This document shows positions 10,181 through 20,034 of a stretch of DNA of 39,454 nucleotides, piece after piece. The notes below the pieces were generated by a model. That model did not search any database, was not told the DNA's origin, and worked only from the letters and a program-made list of their open reading frames with translations. Position numbers and translations under genes: made by a program. This DNA comes from Prorocentrum cordatum. Lineage: Eukaryota; Sar; Dinophyceae; Prorocentrales; Prorocentraceae. Position 1 is the first letter of the stretch, and each line of letters begins with the position of its first letter. The DNA lies in NCBI GenBank assembly GCA_963575745.1, contig CAUYUJ010001385.1, positions 62,385 to 101,838 on the forward strand. The letters are read 5' to 3'.

Positions 10181-10232
10181 AACTTAACAGGGTCCGCATG
10201 CTTAAACGTGCTGGGGGGGCAACACTCACAAA

Positions 10233-10535
10233 GTGTGTAAGATTTGCCTGGAAGCGGCCACCACTTTTGGAGTCGAGGTCGCTGGCATCAACGGCACCCA
10301 ACTTGCATCTGCTAGGCTACAGTTTCTGGCTGCTGCAGGGCCGAGATGCTCGACCCGCAGCCGCAGCCCGGCGTTGCTCATCCTCCAGGGCCCTTTGTGG
10401 AAAGCGGCCCTCGGTCCCACCATTATGTGGCATCGTTTAGTCTGGGGTGCAAACACCCGTCCGCACTTGGCCGTGGCTAGCCTCCAACAGCTGCGAGCTT
10501 GGGCTGCAAATATTATCCCGAGCTTTTTTTTTTTT

Positions 10536-10574
<39 letters not shown>

Positions 10575-11790
10575 AAAACTCATGGCTCTTCCAGGGGCCC
10601 CCTCAGTGCGGCGGTGCTGTCGCTGAAACGCACTGGTTGGAAATTCCAGGGGCCGCTTACCTTTGTGACTGCCTCAGGTCTTGAGTGCCCACTCCCAGGG
10701 CACTCCCCCGCCGTCCTCCAGCAGCTCATGGGGCGCGACTGGCACGGCCAGCTCGCCGCCAAGGCGGCCGCCAAGCTCGGCCTCGCGGACGCCCAGTTAG
10801 ACGTTGCGGCTGCTCGTATGGCACTCTCGTCAGACCTTCCTGGACATCAGAAAGGCACCTTACTCGCTTTCCTTACCCAAAGTATCTGGACTGTGGAGAG
10901 AGCCAAAGCAGCAGGATATGAAGTTCCAGTCGGCTGCGGGCGCGGCCGTCACTCGGACAACCTCTGCCACATATTATTGCACTGCCAGAGGGCGGAACAT
11001 CTCAGAGCCACTCACGTCTCGGATGCGGAGCTTCAGCGTTTAAGAGGGGCCCCTCCCCAAGCCCCCCTTTTACGGCCTGGGTTCCAGCTGGTCCCTGAGT
11101 TCCGTGGAGTGCCTCCTCCTGGATCTGGATTGGAGTTTGGGGAGTTTTGGTCTGCTCAAGAAGGCGTCACCCCTCAAGAGGCCTTCAGCGAGGGGGAAGC
11201 GTTTATAGATGGCAATGGCACCAATCATGGGCACTATGTGCTCAATGCTGGTGGTTTCGCTGTACTTTGTTTCAGAGAATGTGAAGTTTTTGCACATTTC
11301 AGTGGCCGGGTCGGTCAGATATTTTTTACAAACGTCGGGCCGCGGAGCATTTGGCTGCAGTCGCGGCCAGTCTTATGTCTAGCAATGTTGAGGTTATTTA
11401 TTATGACTACCAAGGAATACTCGTGCTGCATCAAGGCACCGAGTACCCCCGTCGCAACCTGTGTGCTGGGTTTAAAGTCTTGGCGGGCCGCGGGCTCTTC
11501 CCTTTTGGGTCGAGGCTCCAAAAGGTCAAAGCCCATCAATATACACAAGCCCTCCCAGTAGGCAGCGAGGCCCGTCGAATGGCGGAAGGCTTAGCGAAGG
11601 CCGCGGCACACAAGGGCGTTCAGCCCAGCGAAGATGAGAAGTGCAATGTTGCCGAAGATGGGGAGTTTGTTACGACATATCTCAAGTACGTTGCGCAGGC
11701 TCTGGGAGAGTGGCCCGCGATTGCCCCCCAAGAAGAACAAAGCTTTGGCCGCCCCAGAGAAGAGCCTCTCCCCCCCCCGCGGGTGCTGCC
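10233..11790 (+). pseudogene. LINE-1 ORF2, post-RT Cys/His region and RNase H
   Basis: The frame from 10233 carries the RT-distal region (TTFGVEVAGI, SRSPALLILQG, RGPLSAAVLSLKRTGW), then a Cys/His cluster (CGRGRHSDNLCHILLHC). RNase H begins at 11202 with FIDG (Asp codon 11208-11210) and AGGFAVL. A frameshift moves the rest to the frame of 11351: YYDYQGIL (Asp codon 11405-11407) and QKVKAHQ near 11519-11536, the usual RNase H motifs. RNase H removes the RNA template. An AT-rich insert at 10524-10578 lies inside the reading frame. The assignment is firm at family level, and the copy is non-functional. Confidence 0.7.
10524..10578. repeat. Self-complementary T/(TA)n/A insert inside LINE-1
   Basis: Thirteen Ts, a G, a (TA)n run and about ten As form a 55-bp AT-only block (apart from one G) in GC-rich coding sequence. 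It folds back on itself almost perfectly. The flanking LINE reading (WAANIIPS before, THGSSRGPL after) shows that it interrupts conserved element sequence. Confidence 0.9.
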
Positions 11791-11895
11791 TCTGCCCTGA
11801 CGTCGCGGGCGCCGCCGTCGTTGGTCGCGCCTCCTCCGCCCCCTCCTCCGCCTGTGCCTCATGAGGCCCCTCGTGAGCCCAGAGTACCTAGGAGG

Positions 11896-12333
11896 ACTCA
11901 TGCGTGGGCTTTAATTGCGCAGTACCATCGGTGCATTCTGTGTAGGGCGCAGACGAAGTCTACTAAACAGAGAGCAGTGCTGGCGACCAAGGAATGCCCA
12001 GGCCACTGCAAGCAACTGTCAGTCCTCGTGCATGATAATAAAGGCCCTGATTAAATTGATTATGAGCACCTTGATCATCCCACGAGAATTCTGGTTTGCC
12101 ATAGGTGCGGATCCTATTCTGAATGGTTGGGTCGAGGGCTCACTGGTAACTGTGGCACGAGAGTGAGCCACCAAGGAGCGGCTACTCAACTCGCTCGTGT
12201 CCAAGAGGGTCGTGATCCCAAGGGTTCTAAGTCTTCCCCGATCATGTTTAAGACCCCCGCACTCCCCCTGTCCAGCTTGGTGCGCGAAGAGCAGGCCAAG
12301 GTCAGTGAAGAGGAGGCACCAAGCCCTCCATAG
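11896..12333 (+). pseudogene. LINE-1 C-terminal zinc-ribbon
   Basis: One frame encodes HRCILCRAQ and a later ECPGHC. It is broken by a TAA at 12052-12054, then reads ILVCHRCGSYSEWL, LTGNCG and LARVQEGRDPKGSK before stopping at 12333. The pattern CxxCG...C-G followed by L-x-R-x-x-x-G-x-x-P is a recurring C-terminal module of dinoflagellate LINE polyproteins, likely nucleic-acid binding. A matching module ends LINE-2 at 18091. Confidence 0.65.
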
Positions 12334-12394
12334 TCAGCCGTGCTCTCTCACGGCGGACATCGAACACCCCATCAGCCATGCGCGTGTCCTCCCA

Positions 12395-12515
12395 TCCCCC
12401 CTCCCCCTCCTCCTCTTCCTCCTCCTCCTCCTCTTCCTCCTCCTCCTCCTCCTCCTCCTCCCCCTCCTCATCCTCGTCCTCATCATCATCTTCATCCTCG
12501 TCCTCATCCTGCTGG
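12395..12515 (+). repeat. (CCT)n / (TCA)n pyrimidine-rich microsatellite
   Basis: Imperfect CCT repeats grade into CTCATCATCATC. The tract follows the end of LINE-1 and resembles the pyrimidine-rich sequence just before its 5' end. Confidence 0.9.
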
Positions 12516-12605
12516 TGGTGGCGCAGCGTGGACGGGGTCCGACCACCGCGAGGGGCGGCGCGATGGCCAGGGCGCGGTAGGGGGGCAGGTCTCTGATCAC
12601 CCCAA

Positions 12606-12607
<2 letters not shown>

Positions 12608-12643
<36 letters not shown>
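12608..12643 (+). repeat. 36-base C homopolymer
   Basis: Thirty-six consecutive Cs, followed by AAGGCAGGCG. The exact length should be treated as uncertain, since such runs are error-prone in sequencing. Confidence 0.9.
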
Positions 12644-12645
<2 letters not shown>

Positions 12646-12671
12646 GGCAGGCGCAGCCACGTGACCGCTCC

Positions 12672-13204
12672 ATGGGCGACGTCCAGTCGGAGGCGGACGA
12701 GGTGGTGCGCATGGACCACGGCTCGAGTTCTGATCTGCTCTTGCCGCCGCTCGGGCTTGGCGTCAGCCTCCGCGCTGAAGGACCTGCAGTGAGGTACGTG
12801 GCCTACTTGCTGCTGGACGTGGCGGTGGTGCTGGCCTTGCCTGGGGAGGTGACGAGCGTGGCGCAGTGGTTAGTCGTGATGGGGGCTGCTCGGAGCTGAC
12901 CCTTTGAAGGTCCTGCAGTGGAGGTACGTGACCCTCTTGGCGTGGGATGTGGCGGCGGTGCTGGCATTGCCAGGGGGGGGGGGGGGGGGGGGCGAGCGTG
13001 GCTGAGTCGAGCTGGGGGCTGCCATCACAGCGCGCACGTTTCGGAGCCGAACCTTGGGTTCTTGGGCGGGGGCGCGTCTCGCGGCGGGGGCAGCGTCGAG
13101 AAGGTTGTAGAGCTGCTCCGCACCATGGCCGACATCCAGTCGGAGGCGGACGAGGTGCTGCGCATGGACTACGGCGACTGGTCAGATCTGCCCCCGCCGC
13201 CGCT
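12672..13204 (+). repeat. Duplicated coding-like segment (QSEADEV) with second repeat between
   Basis: Segment 12672-12760 reads MGDVQSEADEVVRMDHG in frame. Segment 13126-13204 reads MADIQSEADEVLRMDYGDWSD, continuing PPPPLKV. The peptide is better conserved than expected of random drift. A second pair, starting at 12777 and 12907, shares GAAGG-CCTGCAGTG-AGGTACGTG and a following stretch of about 60 bp. I do not recognise the protein. The 13126 copy could be an exon (GAGAAG|GTTGTAGAG before, CTGAAG|GTGCGC after, reading VVELLRTMADIQ), so this may be an exon duplication from an unknown gene. It does not fit the aspartate kinase protein. Confidence 0.55.
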
Positions 13205-14430
13205 GAAGGTGCGCAAGCGGGAACATGGCCAGGTCTACGTCCACAACGGCGGGCGCGCTGCTCAGCTCGCTGCCAATGACCCTGCGCGCGGAGATTCGCC
13301 CTGCCCCTTCCTCGGAAAAGGAGGCTGGTGACGTCGGCGCAGGGCCGCGGGAAACCCTCGAGCCGCTGCCAGTTCGCAGCGTTGTCCGAGATCGCCACGC
13401 GGCAATCGGCGATGCCCTCCGTGATCAGGCGGGCCCCCCCGCCCCCCCAGCGCGGGGCGAAGGCGGCATGGGGCGCCACCGCCTGTGGGGGGGCGCTGTC
13501 GTGAAGCTTCCCGCGGCCCTGCACTTCCGCCTGCTATTCGCCGCGCGGACTCCTGCCCAGCCGCGGGCCTGGGCGATGCGTGGGCAGCGGTCTGAGAAGC
13601 CGCGCGCGCAGCGGTCGCTTGGCTCGGACACTTCGCCGACATGCAGGAGCGGAAGGCCATGCACCATTGCCGCGAGGTTTTCTCGAACTGGGCACAATGC
13701 TTGCGAGGCTGGCCGCGTCAATCGGACAACGCAATATGTCAGATGATGCAGTCGGCTGACCATTGTGATTTTTGTGAGCTTACAAGGGGCGCCGAGTTGC
13801 AGCCCAGGTGCGCGGTGTGGCATGCTGTTCCACTGTCGCGACACCGGTGCAGAGTGTTTCTGCGCCGCTGTCGTCGCCCCCCCCCCCCCCCTTCCGATTC
13901 TCGCAAGTTGTCTCCCCATTAGTATCAGCATTGGCGCCCGCGGTCCCGCCCCCCCCCTTCTCCAGGCGGAACCTCTTTCGATTATGGCGCTGTTTTCGGG
14001 GATTGGCTGATCTTTCCCAATGCGCTGTCGAGTGGTGTATTTGTTTGGCGCGTTGCCCCTGCAACATTTGGCCATCATGTGCGCGCCAATCCGCCGGGCA
14101 GGTTTCGCGCCTCATTGATGGATATTTTGAGTGGTTTTCCGGCCCGCGCTGTCAGGGTCCGCCCGTCTTTTCGGAACCGTTTCGCGCGGGGTGCCGCGCC
14201 CTGCTGCTTTTGCCGACTCATCTGTGGGATCCCGCGCGCAGTGGAGCGCGTTCCATTTTCGTCCTACCTCGCCCTGCCGCAGACAGCCTGCCCGCGCTGG
14301 CACGTTGAAGACTGCAGATCCGCACGGAGTGGCGCGCGCATTCTTGCATTTTTCCAGCGGAGCGCCTTGCCGGATATATTTCACTCTTCCAATGAAGCCG
14401 CTGTGCTCTTTCACGAAGCCACTCGGCTCA

Positions 14431-15790
14431 CCGCGCCCCCAGGTCAAGCGCCGCGGGATCCACGCGACGGCGGCGCAGCGCGCGGCCGATGATCAGATGG
14501 GCGGATGGTCTAAGATTCGGAGGGCTTCGCCTGCATCGAATTGCTTTGCCTTGTCCCAGGTCGAGGGCGAGGGCCATGGTCGCCACGCTTACGCTTGCGA
14601 AACGCGGCATCTGGCGGACTTCGACGACACCTCGGGTTCAGGCCGTCCAGCAGCTTCCGAAGGCTACGCTGCCCGCCACTCCATTGCCGAGGTGCGCAGG
14701 GCAGCGAAGAGCTCCCGCTGGGCCACGGGGCGGGGATCAGACAGGCTAGCACCGCGGTCATTGAGTATCGTGGGCGACGAAGCGATGTCCCTCCTCATCT
14801 ACATCATGTGGCTTGCTGAGCACTGGTAGCGTTGGCCTGCGCAGACGACGGCGGTGCACATTGTGTTGTTGGCGAAGCCGGAGGGGGGGTGGCGCCCCAT
14901 TGCGTTGCTCTTTGCAGTCGACGGTGTCTGGTCTCAGGTGCGCGGCCAGCAGCTGCGAGAGTGGCTTCTCGCACATGATCGGCCTTTCTTCGCCTTGGCG
15001 GCTGGCAAGACCACCTCGGATGTTGCCTCTCGTGCCTAACTGCATGCTCAAGAAGGTCTAGCCGACGGGCTTGGAGTGGCCACCGCCATCGTGGATATCG
15101 AGACGTGCTTCGACCGCATGTCCTGGCCCATCCTGGTCGTTGCTGCTCGTGAGCATGGTATCCCGGGTCAGTTGCTGCCTTGTGCCCTTGCTATGTACGG
15201 GGCGCCGCGTAGATTGGTGCGTTTGCAGGCTACGTCGCGCTCGGTGGTCGTTGAGCAAGGAGTTCTACCTGGATGCAAGTGTGCGATGGCGTTTGTCCAG
15301 CTTCTTATGGTTTCTGCGCTTGGCGAGTACCTACTCCAGGCAAGCGCCATTGCCAGCGCGTGCGTCAGTACGTCGCACACGTTGGATGTGTTCGCTGACG
15401 ACCTCACCTCGCATACGATTGCCCCGATGCATGTCCTGGAAGGGTAGGCGGCTGACACCACTGGTCTACGCTGTGATTCCTCACAGGACTTGGGACATCC
15501 AGTGGCCAATTCCAAGGCTATGCTGGCGGTGTCTGACGACCGCACCGCCCCCCGCATATCTCGGAGACTTCGGGGGTTCGAGGTCGAGGCTCGAGGTCCT
15601 GGGGTTTGAGGTGGGCGCACTGTTGAATATTACGCCGCAGGGTGTGAAGGCCGTGTCTAAGCGTGCCCGACACTTCCAGCGATTTCTGGATTTGGGTATC
15701 AAATATCGGAAAGTGGCGAGGGTTGCCATTGGTCCTGCCATCACGGATTGTGCATCCTGGGAGCTGCGCCACACGTTGTCCAGCGCATGA
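14431..15790 (+). pseudogene. LINE-2 reverse transcriptase
   Basis: The frame reads SDRLAPRSLSIVGDEA, a TAG at 14827-14829, HIVLLAKPEGGWRPIAL (RT fingers), a TAA at 15037-15039, VATAIVDIETCFDRM (motif A), VEQGVLPGCKCAMAF (motif B), HTLDVFADDLTS (motif C with both Asp present) and a TAG at 15445-15447. It then continues VANSKAMLAVSDD in the same frame. A slip near 15600 leads to FEVGALLNITPQGVKAVSKRAR in another frame. The order and spacing of motifs match non-LTR RT. Motif residues look intact, but four stops or slips make this copy non-coding. Confidence 0.8.
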
Positions 15791-16630
15791 CCAGACAAGT
15801 CAAAGGGAGTGGGTTATCATACCCGCTGGGTCCTCGCACTGCATCGCTTCGCGTTTGGCTCGGTCGCCTGACTCTCAGCCAGCTTGTGTCTCCGATTCGC
15901 AACTGGGCTGTGATGGCGCACGCTGGCGAAGCCACTCATCTGGATATGCAGAAGGCGTGGCGCGCGCAGTACCGAGTCAGTGCTGCAGCACATCAGGCGG
16001 GCAACTGGAGGCTAGTCAATGGGCCAGCAGAGGCTTTTGCACGGACGCTGCTTGAACTGAAGTGGACCTGCTCGTCGGCATTTGCGGTCCGTGCCAGGTC
16101 TGGCGAGCTCCTGGATATTCGTGCCGCTGCGCTTCCGGTTGCGCGCTGGCTTGCCCTGCAGAACTTCGAGGCATTGCGACTGCTTTTTCGGTCTGCACGT
16201 CGAGCTGTTATGCCTGAGATACCAGGGCCCAGCCACAAAGATCCCGCAGGTTGTTGTTTTGCCTATTGAGGGCATGCTGCGTGCTGGACAGAGGGCGGGC
16301 GGCTGCTCGCTCGGCAGTTATAGGGGGCCATGTCTCGCAGCAGCGGCTATTTCAGTATGCTTATGCCACCTCTTTTCTTGTCTCCTGTGTGATGATGTTA
16401 CTTGGGCCTTGCACAATCGGCATTGGCACTGCCCGTCGCTGACTGAATTTCGGGGGCGCGCGGTGGATTCTGAAGTCTTGGATCTGGCCAGCGCCACCAT
16501 ACCTGGACACCATTTCTACTCGAGGGCCTTATTCCCGAACTCTGGGTTGCCAGCATTGCCGCCGCGGGATGACTCTGGACTCTGGGCGGCGGCGCTGCGA
16601 CAGGACCGCTCGAGGGAGGCCGTTTGGTGA
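15748..16630 (+). pseudogene. LINE-2 post-RT region with Cys/His cluster
   Basis: The frame from 15748 reads RTASLRVWLGRL, SPIRNWAVMAHAGE and LELKWTCSSAF, the helical region that follows RT in dinoflagellate LINEs. A frameshift leads to CLLCDDVTWALHNRHWHC followed by HHFYSRALFPNSG, a CxxC...H...C module usually found between RT and RNase H. Its likely role is nucleic-acid binding. No enzymatic motif is expected here. Confidence 0.6.
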
Positions 16631-16646
16631 TCATAGTGTAATCACA

Positions 16647-17343
16647 GGTGATGTATTCACTGATGGATATGATGCGAAGCTTCTCCACTTCTAGATCTGG
16701 CTGGGGATGCGCGGTGGTTGGAGATTCCCGGCGCTTCGGAGCTGCTTTTGGACCGCTGACAGGCCGCGAGATGTCTCTGCGCGCGGTTCTTCAGGCGTTG
16801 ACTGTTGGGGTTGCTCCACGTCGAAATCACGCCGACTACCAGCCGCTGGTCGACGGTTTGCGCAAGGGCCGTCGCTGGTGCACTGGAGTTCGACGCGAGA
16901 ACGCGGACCTACAGAAGCAGCTGTTCCACCGTATCGATGACCATGGAGGTGCCAGCTGTTCGTGAGATGAAGCCCCCATCGTCTTCAAGTGCGTCAAGGG
17001 GCGCCGGAGGGATGGCTGCCGGGAGAAGCGCTGCAATGATTTGGTGGGCCAGGCTGCCAAGAGAGGACGCAGACTTCACGACGTGCCGAAGCCAGCCATT
17101 GAGCGCCGCTCCCTCGCGCTGCTCAAGAGGAGGCAGGCGGCGGCCTGGGTCGGCAATGCGCCGAAGCTGCAGTTCCAGAGCGACGCGCCCGCGGATCGCG
17201 TCATGCCCCCACGGAGGCGCAACGCCGAGCTGCGGCGCGCCTGGGGCGCTCGCGGCGCTGGGGCAACCCCGCTGAGGTCAGCCGCAGGAGACCCAGCGGC
17301 GCCGCCGCCGCGGCCGCCGCGGGCTCCCGTGGGGCATCCGCAT
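16647..17343 (+). pseudogene. LINE-2 RNase H
   Basis: It starts with GDVFTDGYD (Asp codon 16662-16664), then shifts frame to GWGCAVVG, FGAAFGPLTG, RAVLQALTV, HADYQPLVDGL and NADLQKQLFHRI. A TGA at 16963-16965 is followed in the same frame by VFKCVKGRRRDG and CNDLVGQAAKRGRRLH, matching the K-V-K-G-H and N-x-x-A-D-x-x-A-K-x-G end of the domain. The second catalytic position (normally Glu in an R-x-E-L-x-A motif) reads Val. From about 17100 the frame runs into low-complexity Arg/Pro/Ala sequence. Confidence 0.65.
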
Positions 17344-18090
17344 CGTGCGAGGAGGACGGGTAAACAGGTTCGCCCGTGAGCGCTGTAAGGCATTCACCTT
17401 GACCGCCCGAGGTGCGAGGGCCCTCAGGCTCGCGAGCGCCCGCGTTGCCGAGGCGACGCCCTCTGGGGCCTCGATTGGAGCTTTGCCCAGCGTTGCGGGC
17501 CCCGAGGGCCCGGCGCGGGGAGGGGCCTTCGGGGCCTTCTGTGGGGCCGGGCCTTTTGGAGGCGCGCGCGTCGAGGGCTTTCATCGAGGCCCCTACTCCC
17601 GAGGTGTCTCGGAGGAATCTAGAGGGGGCCGCCGCCCTCTGAGCTTCGGGCCCCCGAGCGGTCCCTGGTCTTTATCTTTAAGAGGGCGCGGCTTCAGACG
17701 GACGAGCGTTTGAGGGGTGAGGGTGTCGGGGTGGGGGGGGGGGGGGGCGCAGGCAGGCCAGGGTGCCGGGGTCGCATGGTGAGCAGGCTGCGGCGCGCGC
17801 GCAGCTGACGCCAGCCCCCCCACCACCGCCCCTCGCCCTCGCCCGCGTGGAGGGCCCCGGGCCCTTGAGGGCCAGCGGCTGAAGGCGCCTCGGCTGGCCC
17901 CCGTGCTCCTGGACGGGACTGGCGGGCCCCCCGCCCCCAGCCGCGCTGATGGGCCTCTGCCCAGCAAGCGCGCCCGGGCCTCCGGAGGCCCGGTGCCTCG
18001 CGGGCCCTGGGTCGCCCGCGATGCTCTCCCCCCCGACTGCCCCCATCCCCGTTCAAGGCCCCATAGGATGGACCCAGTTGCGCTCGAGGG
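17344..18090 (+). other. Low-complexity GC-rich linker within LINE-2
   Basis: The sequence is Pro/Arg/Gly/Ala-coding in every frame, with a G run (17736-17747). No conserved motif was seen. It probably corresponds to the variable spacer between RNase H and the terminal zinc-ribbon. Confidence 0.5.
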
Positions 18091-18282
18091 CCCAACGTCG
18101 TCCTGTCTGGGGCTAAGTTTGCATTCTGCCGTCGCTGTGGCGCCAGGCCCAGCCGTCGGCCCCTCGATCTCGGCTTTTGGGGCCGTGCCAGGGCATTGCA
18201 TCCAGCAGGGACGCTACGTTCCCTGAGGCCCTCGAGCAGGGCAAAGACCCCCTTTTTGAGGAGTGAAGAGAACATCCCCGTC
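18091..18282 (+). pseudogene. LINE-2 C-terminal zinc-ribbon
   Basis: In the same frame as most of LINE-2, this reads NVVLSGAKFAFCRRCGARPS, then WGRARALHPAGTLRSLRPSS. The F-C-x-x-CGA core, preceded by a V-x-x-SG strand and followed by an L-R-x-L-R tail, is the family's terminal zinc-ribbon. The second Cys pair, normally near the C-x-GRA position, appears lost (WGRARA). It marks the approximate 3' end of the element. Confidence 0.6.
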
Positions 18283-19067
18283 TGCTCCTCGCGTCTGACG
18301 ACGCCGTCTTCTGGCTTGGTATTCGATAGTTCGTTTCGCGTTTTATCCTCGGTGATTCGCTTGCGTTTCATCTCTTTCTTTCTCGTCGAGCGGCGCTCGC
18401 TCGTGTTTTCCACTTGTATGTTTCTTCCCTCGGCCTGTTTCGGCGCGCCCGGATTAATCGAGTTGGCGTGCCGCTTCGTCATTATGTTCATATGTTTCGT
18501 CTCAGGCCCCAGTGGCTTGCAGAGTGCAGTACGCGGCGCGAGGTTCGCTTCAGAGGCTGGGCCTGCAGCTTCTTCGGGGCCCCAGCAACACAGATCCTTG
18601 CATGCGGGCACGAGTTGTGTCCATATCCACTGCAGCTATGAGTTCCTGGCCCCCTTCCCCAGAAACCCGAGGCGCATTAGATGTGGATGCGGACCTTGGC
18701 CCTGCTGAGAATCGGTTCTCATAGGCCCTGGAAGCGGCAGGGCCGTTTTTCATCGTTTCCGAAGAAGTGTCTCTTCAACATGCAAAACGTAAAATGTCGG
18801 CAACCTGGAACGGCAAATGAACGGCTCTGGCATTGAACCAGCAGCATTGGCGACGGACCAGAAAAACAACGGCGACGGAACCAGGAACCAGGAAGAAAAA
18901 AAAATAATGAACAAAATGGCTAAGCGGAAGCGGACACAAAATCGGCCTTGTCGTTCGCACGGCTTTCGGCCTTGTGGCGCCCCTTCTGACAGAGTCTAAG
19001 ACGGACCAGATGTGGATATAAGTCTTGCCCGCACTTCGAGGCTGAGCAGTTCGCGCGGTCGTCGTCG

Positions 19068-19134
19068 CGGCAGCAGGGTGTGAAATAAGCATAAGTGTCC
19101 GGCGGCAGCAGGGTGTGAAATAAACATAAGTGTC
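19068..19134 (+). repeat. Tandem duplication, period 35 bp
   Basis: Positions 19068-19099 and 19103-19134 are 32-bp copies differing at one base (AAGCAT versus AAACAT). The copies are nearly identical, so the duplication is recent. Confidence 0.9.
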
Positions 19135-19153
19135 TGGAGGTCCGTACAGATGT

Positions 19154-19242
19154 CTCGGATCAGCGCTGGAGCCCCTTGGCGGCGCCTCCGGCGCCGCCCC
19201 TGGCGCGCCCATCGCGCCAGGGAGGGGGTCCAGCGCCGATCC
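19154..19242. repeat. Imperfect inverted repeat with inner palindrome
   Basis: GGATCAGCGCTGGAGCCCC near 19154 pairs imperfectly with GGGGGTCCAGCGCCGATCC ending near 19242. Inside lies the near-perfect palindrome CCTGGCGCGCCCATCGCGCCAGG. Confidence 0.7.
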
Positions 19243-20034
19243 AAGAAAGCCCTGCGGACCTTTGAAGTTTATGCTGATGTCATCCCTGGCCAATTTCGTC
19301 AGAGGTCCCCAGGCTGCCGCCAGAGGTCCCTCCCTGGAGGCACCCGCGGGCCTGCCGACCCGAACATGGCAAAGACGTCCGATACCTCGACCTTTGTGCC
19401 CCCCCTCTGGGCCTTCGCTCTCCGAACCCGGCTCCCTCTCGTAACAACTCCTTCCTTCGAGGGGGGTAGGATGCACATGGCCAGGGCTGGCACCTGTGCA
19501 AGATCCGGCTGCCAGTCTGCGACGAGGAGCCGCCGAGCATGGCGGCAGGCCCAGAAATCCGCCGACTGTCGGAGGCTGGTTTCGGGCCCCGGGACCGCGA
19601 CCCCTCGCCTGCTCGGTCCCGCTCTTCGCATAGCTCGCGAAATGAATATGGCCAGTGCACGTCTCCGGGCACGCCCGGCATGATCACACGTGCGCGGACC
19701 TTCTCTGAGGCCGCTCTTCACGCACGTTGTCGCCGGAACCAATCATGGTCCTTCGTCCTCGCCCCACGGCCGTGCCTCAGCCCCTCTTCTGGAGCGGCTC
19801 CGCCCTGCCTGCGCCCTCCCGCTCAGGTCTGCGAGGTCGATCATGTCGTCGGTCGATCGCTGTCGAGTCCTTTTCCCATCGGGTGGAAAGCTGGAAAGCC
19901 CTCTCCCTGGCAGTGGCGGAGATGGCCTCGGTGCACCTCCCGCCGGGAGCGGGGCAAGCAGCTTCAGGACGATCGCTGGCCCCCTTGTCGAAAAAGTACC
20001 TGCCTCCCCTCGCCCCCCCCCCCCCGCACTCGAG

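Larger units (their letters stand above)
6189..12333 (+). mobile_element. LINE-1: decayed full-length non-LTR retrotransposon
   Basis: The element runs from the relic spliced leader, through a 5' UTR, to the last stop of the zinc-ribbon frame. Domain order is zinc-finger/coiled-coil ORF1, apurinic-type endonuclease, RT, Cys/His region, RNase H and C-terminal zinc-ribbon. This is the layout of dinoflagellate LINEs with an RNase H domain. Every ORF is broken by stops or frameshifts, so it is a dead copy. Pyrimidine-rich (CCT)n sequence lies on both sides (before 6189 and 12395-12515), suggesting insertion into a microsatellite, but the exact 3' end and target duplication are unclear. It lies in the sense direction inside an aspartate kinase intron. 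Confidence 0.85.
12334..13590 (+). other. Microsatellite and duplicated segments between LINE-1 and LINE-2
   Basis: It holds a (CCT)n/(CAT)n pyrimidine tract (12395-12515), a 36-base C run (12608-12643), a 20-base G run (12973-12992) and the duplicated QSEADEV-coding segments described separately. No family is recognised in the remainder. Confidence 0.7.
13590..18282 (+). mobile_element. LINE-2: decayed non-LTR retrotransposon of a second lineage
   Basis: Recognisable domains are RT (14431-15790), a post-RT Cys/His region (to 16630), RNase H (16647-17100) and a C-terminal zinc-ribbon (18091-18282). They are joined by a proline/alanine-rich variable stretch (17100-18060). Most of the reading stays in one frame, interrupted by stops at 14827, 15037, 15445 and 16963 and a few frame slips. 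The 5' limit is uncertain: 13620-13830 reads DMQERKAMHHCREVF and CDFCEL in a plausible linker, but no endonuclease motifs were found. The RT lineage differs from LINE-1, with FADD in motif C instead of IEDS. Confidence 0.75.
5121..20034 (+). other. Giant aspartate kinase intron B-C (GC donor, 14.9 kb)
   Basis: The donor is GAG|GCCC and the acceptor is CTCGAG|GTGG, after an excellent polypyrimidine tract (20005-20026, with a run of Cs). The intron carries two non-LTR retrotransposon copies in the sense orientation, a duplicated QSEADEV-coding segment, microsatellites and hairpins. The exon assignments on each side come from protein continuity; no transcript was seen. Confidence 0.55.
18283..20034 (+). 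other. Intron sequence between LINE-2 and aspartate kinase exon C
   Basis: No gene was recognised. 18290-18520 is T-rich on the + strand and 18830-18935 is A-rich; both are mildly unlike their surroundings. A 35-bp tandem duplication (19068-19134), a hairpin (19154-19242) and a polypyrimidine tract before 20034 are present. Confidence 0.55.

Noticed and set aside
12672-13331. Missing aspartate kinase exon within the giant intron
   Set aside because: The QSEADEV peptide does not resemble any part of the kinase, and exons B and C already join without a gap.
13620-14430. Endonuclease domain of LINE-2
   Set aside because: I looked for the N-terminal Asn, Q-E, G-D-F-N and S-x-x-D motifs in all + frames and found none, so the 5' part of LINE-2 remains undefined.
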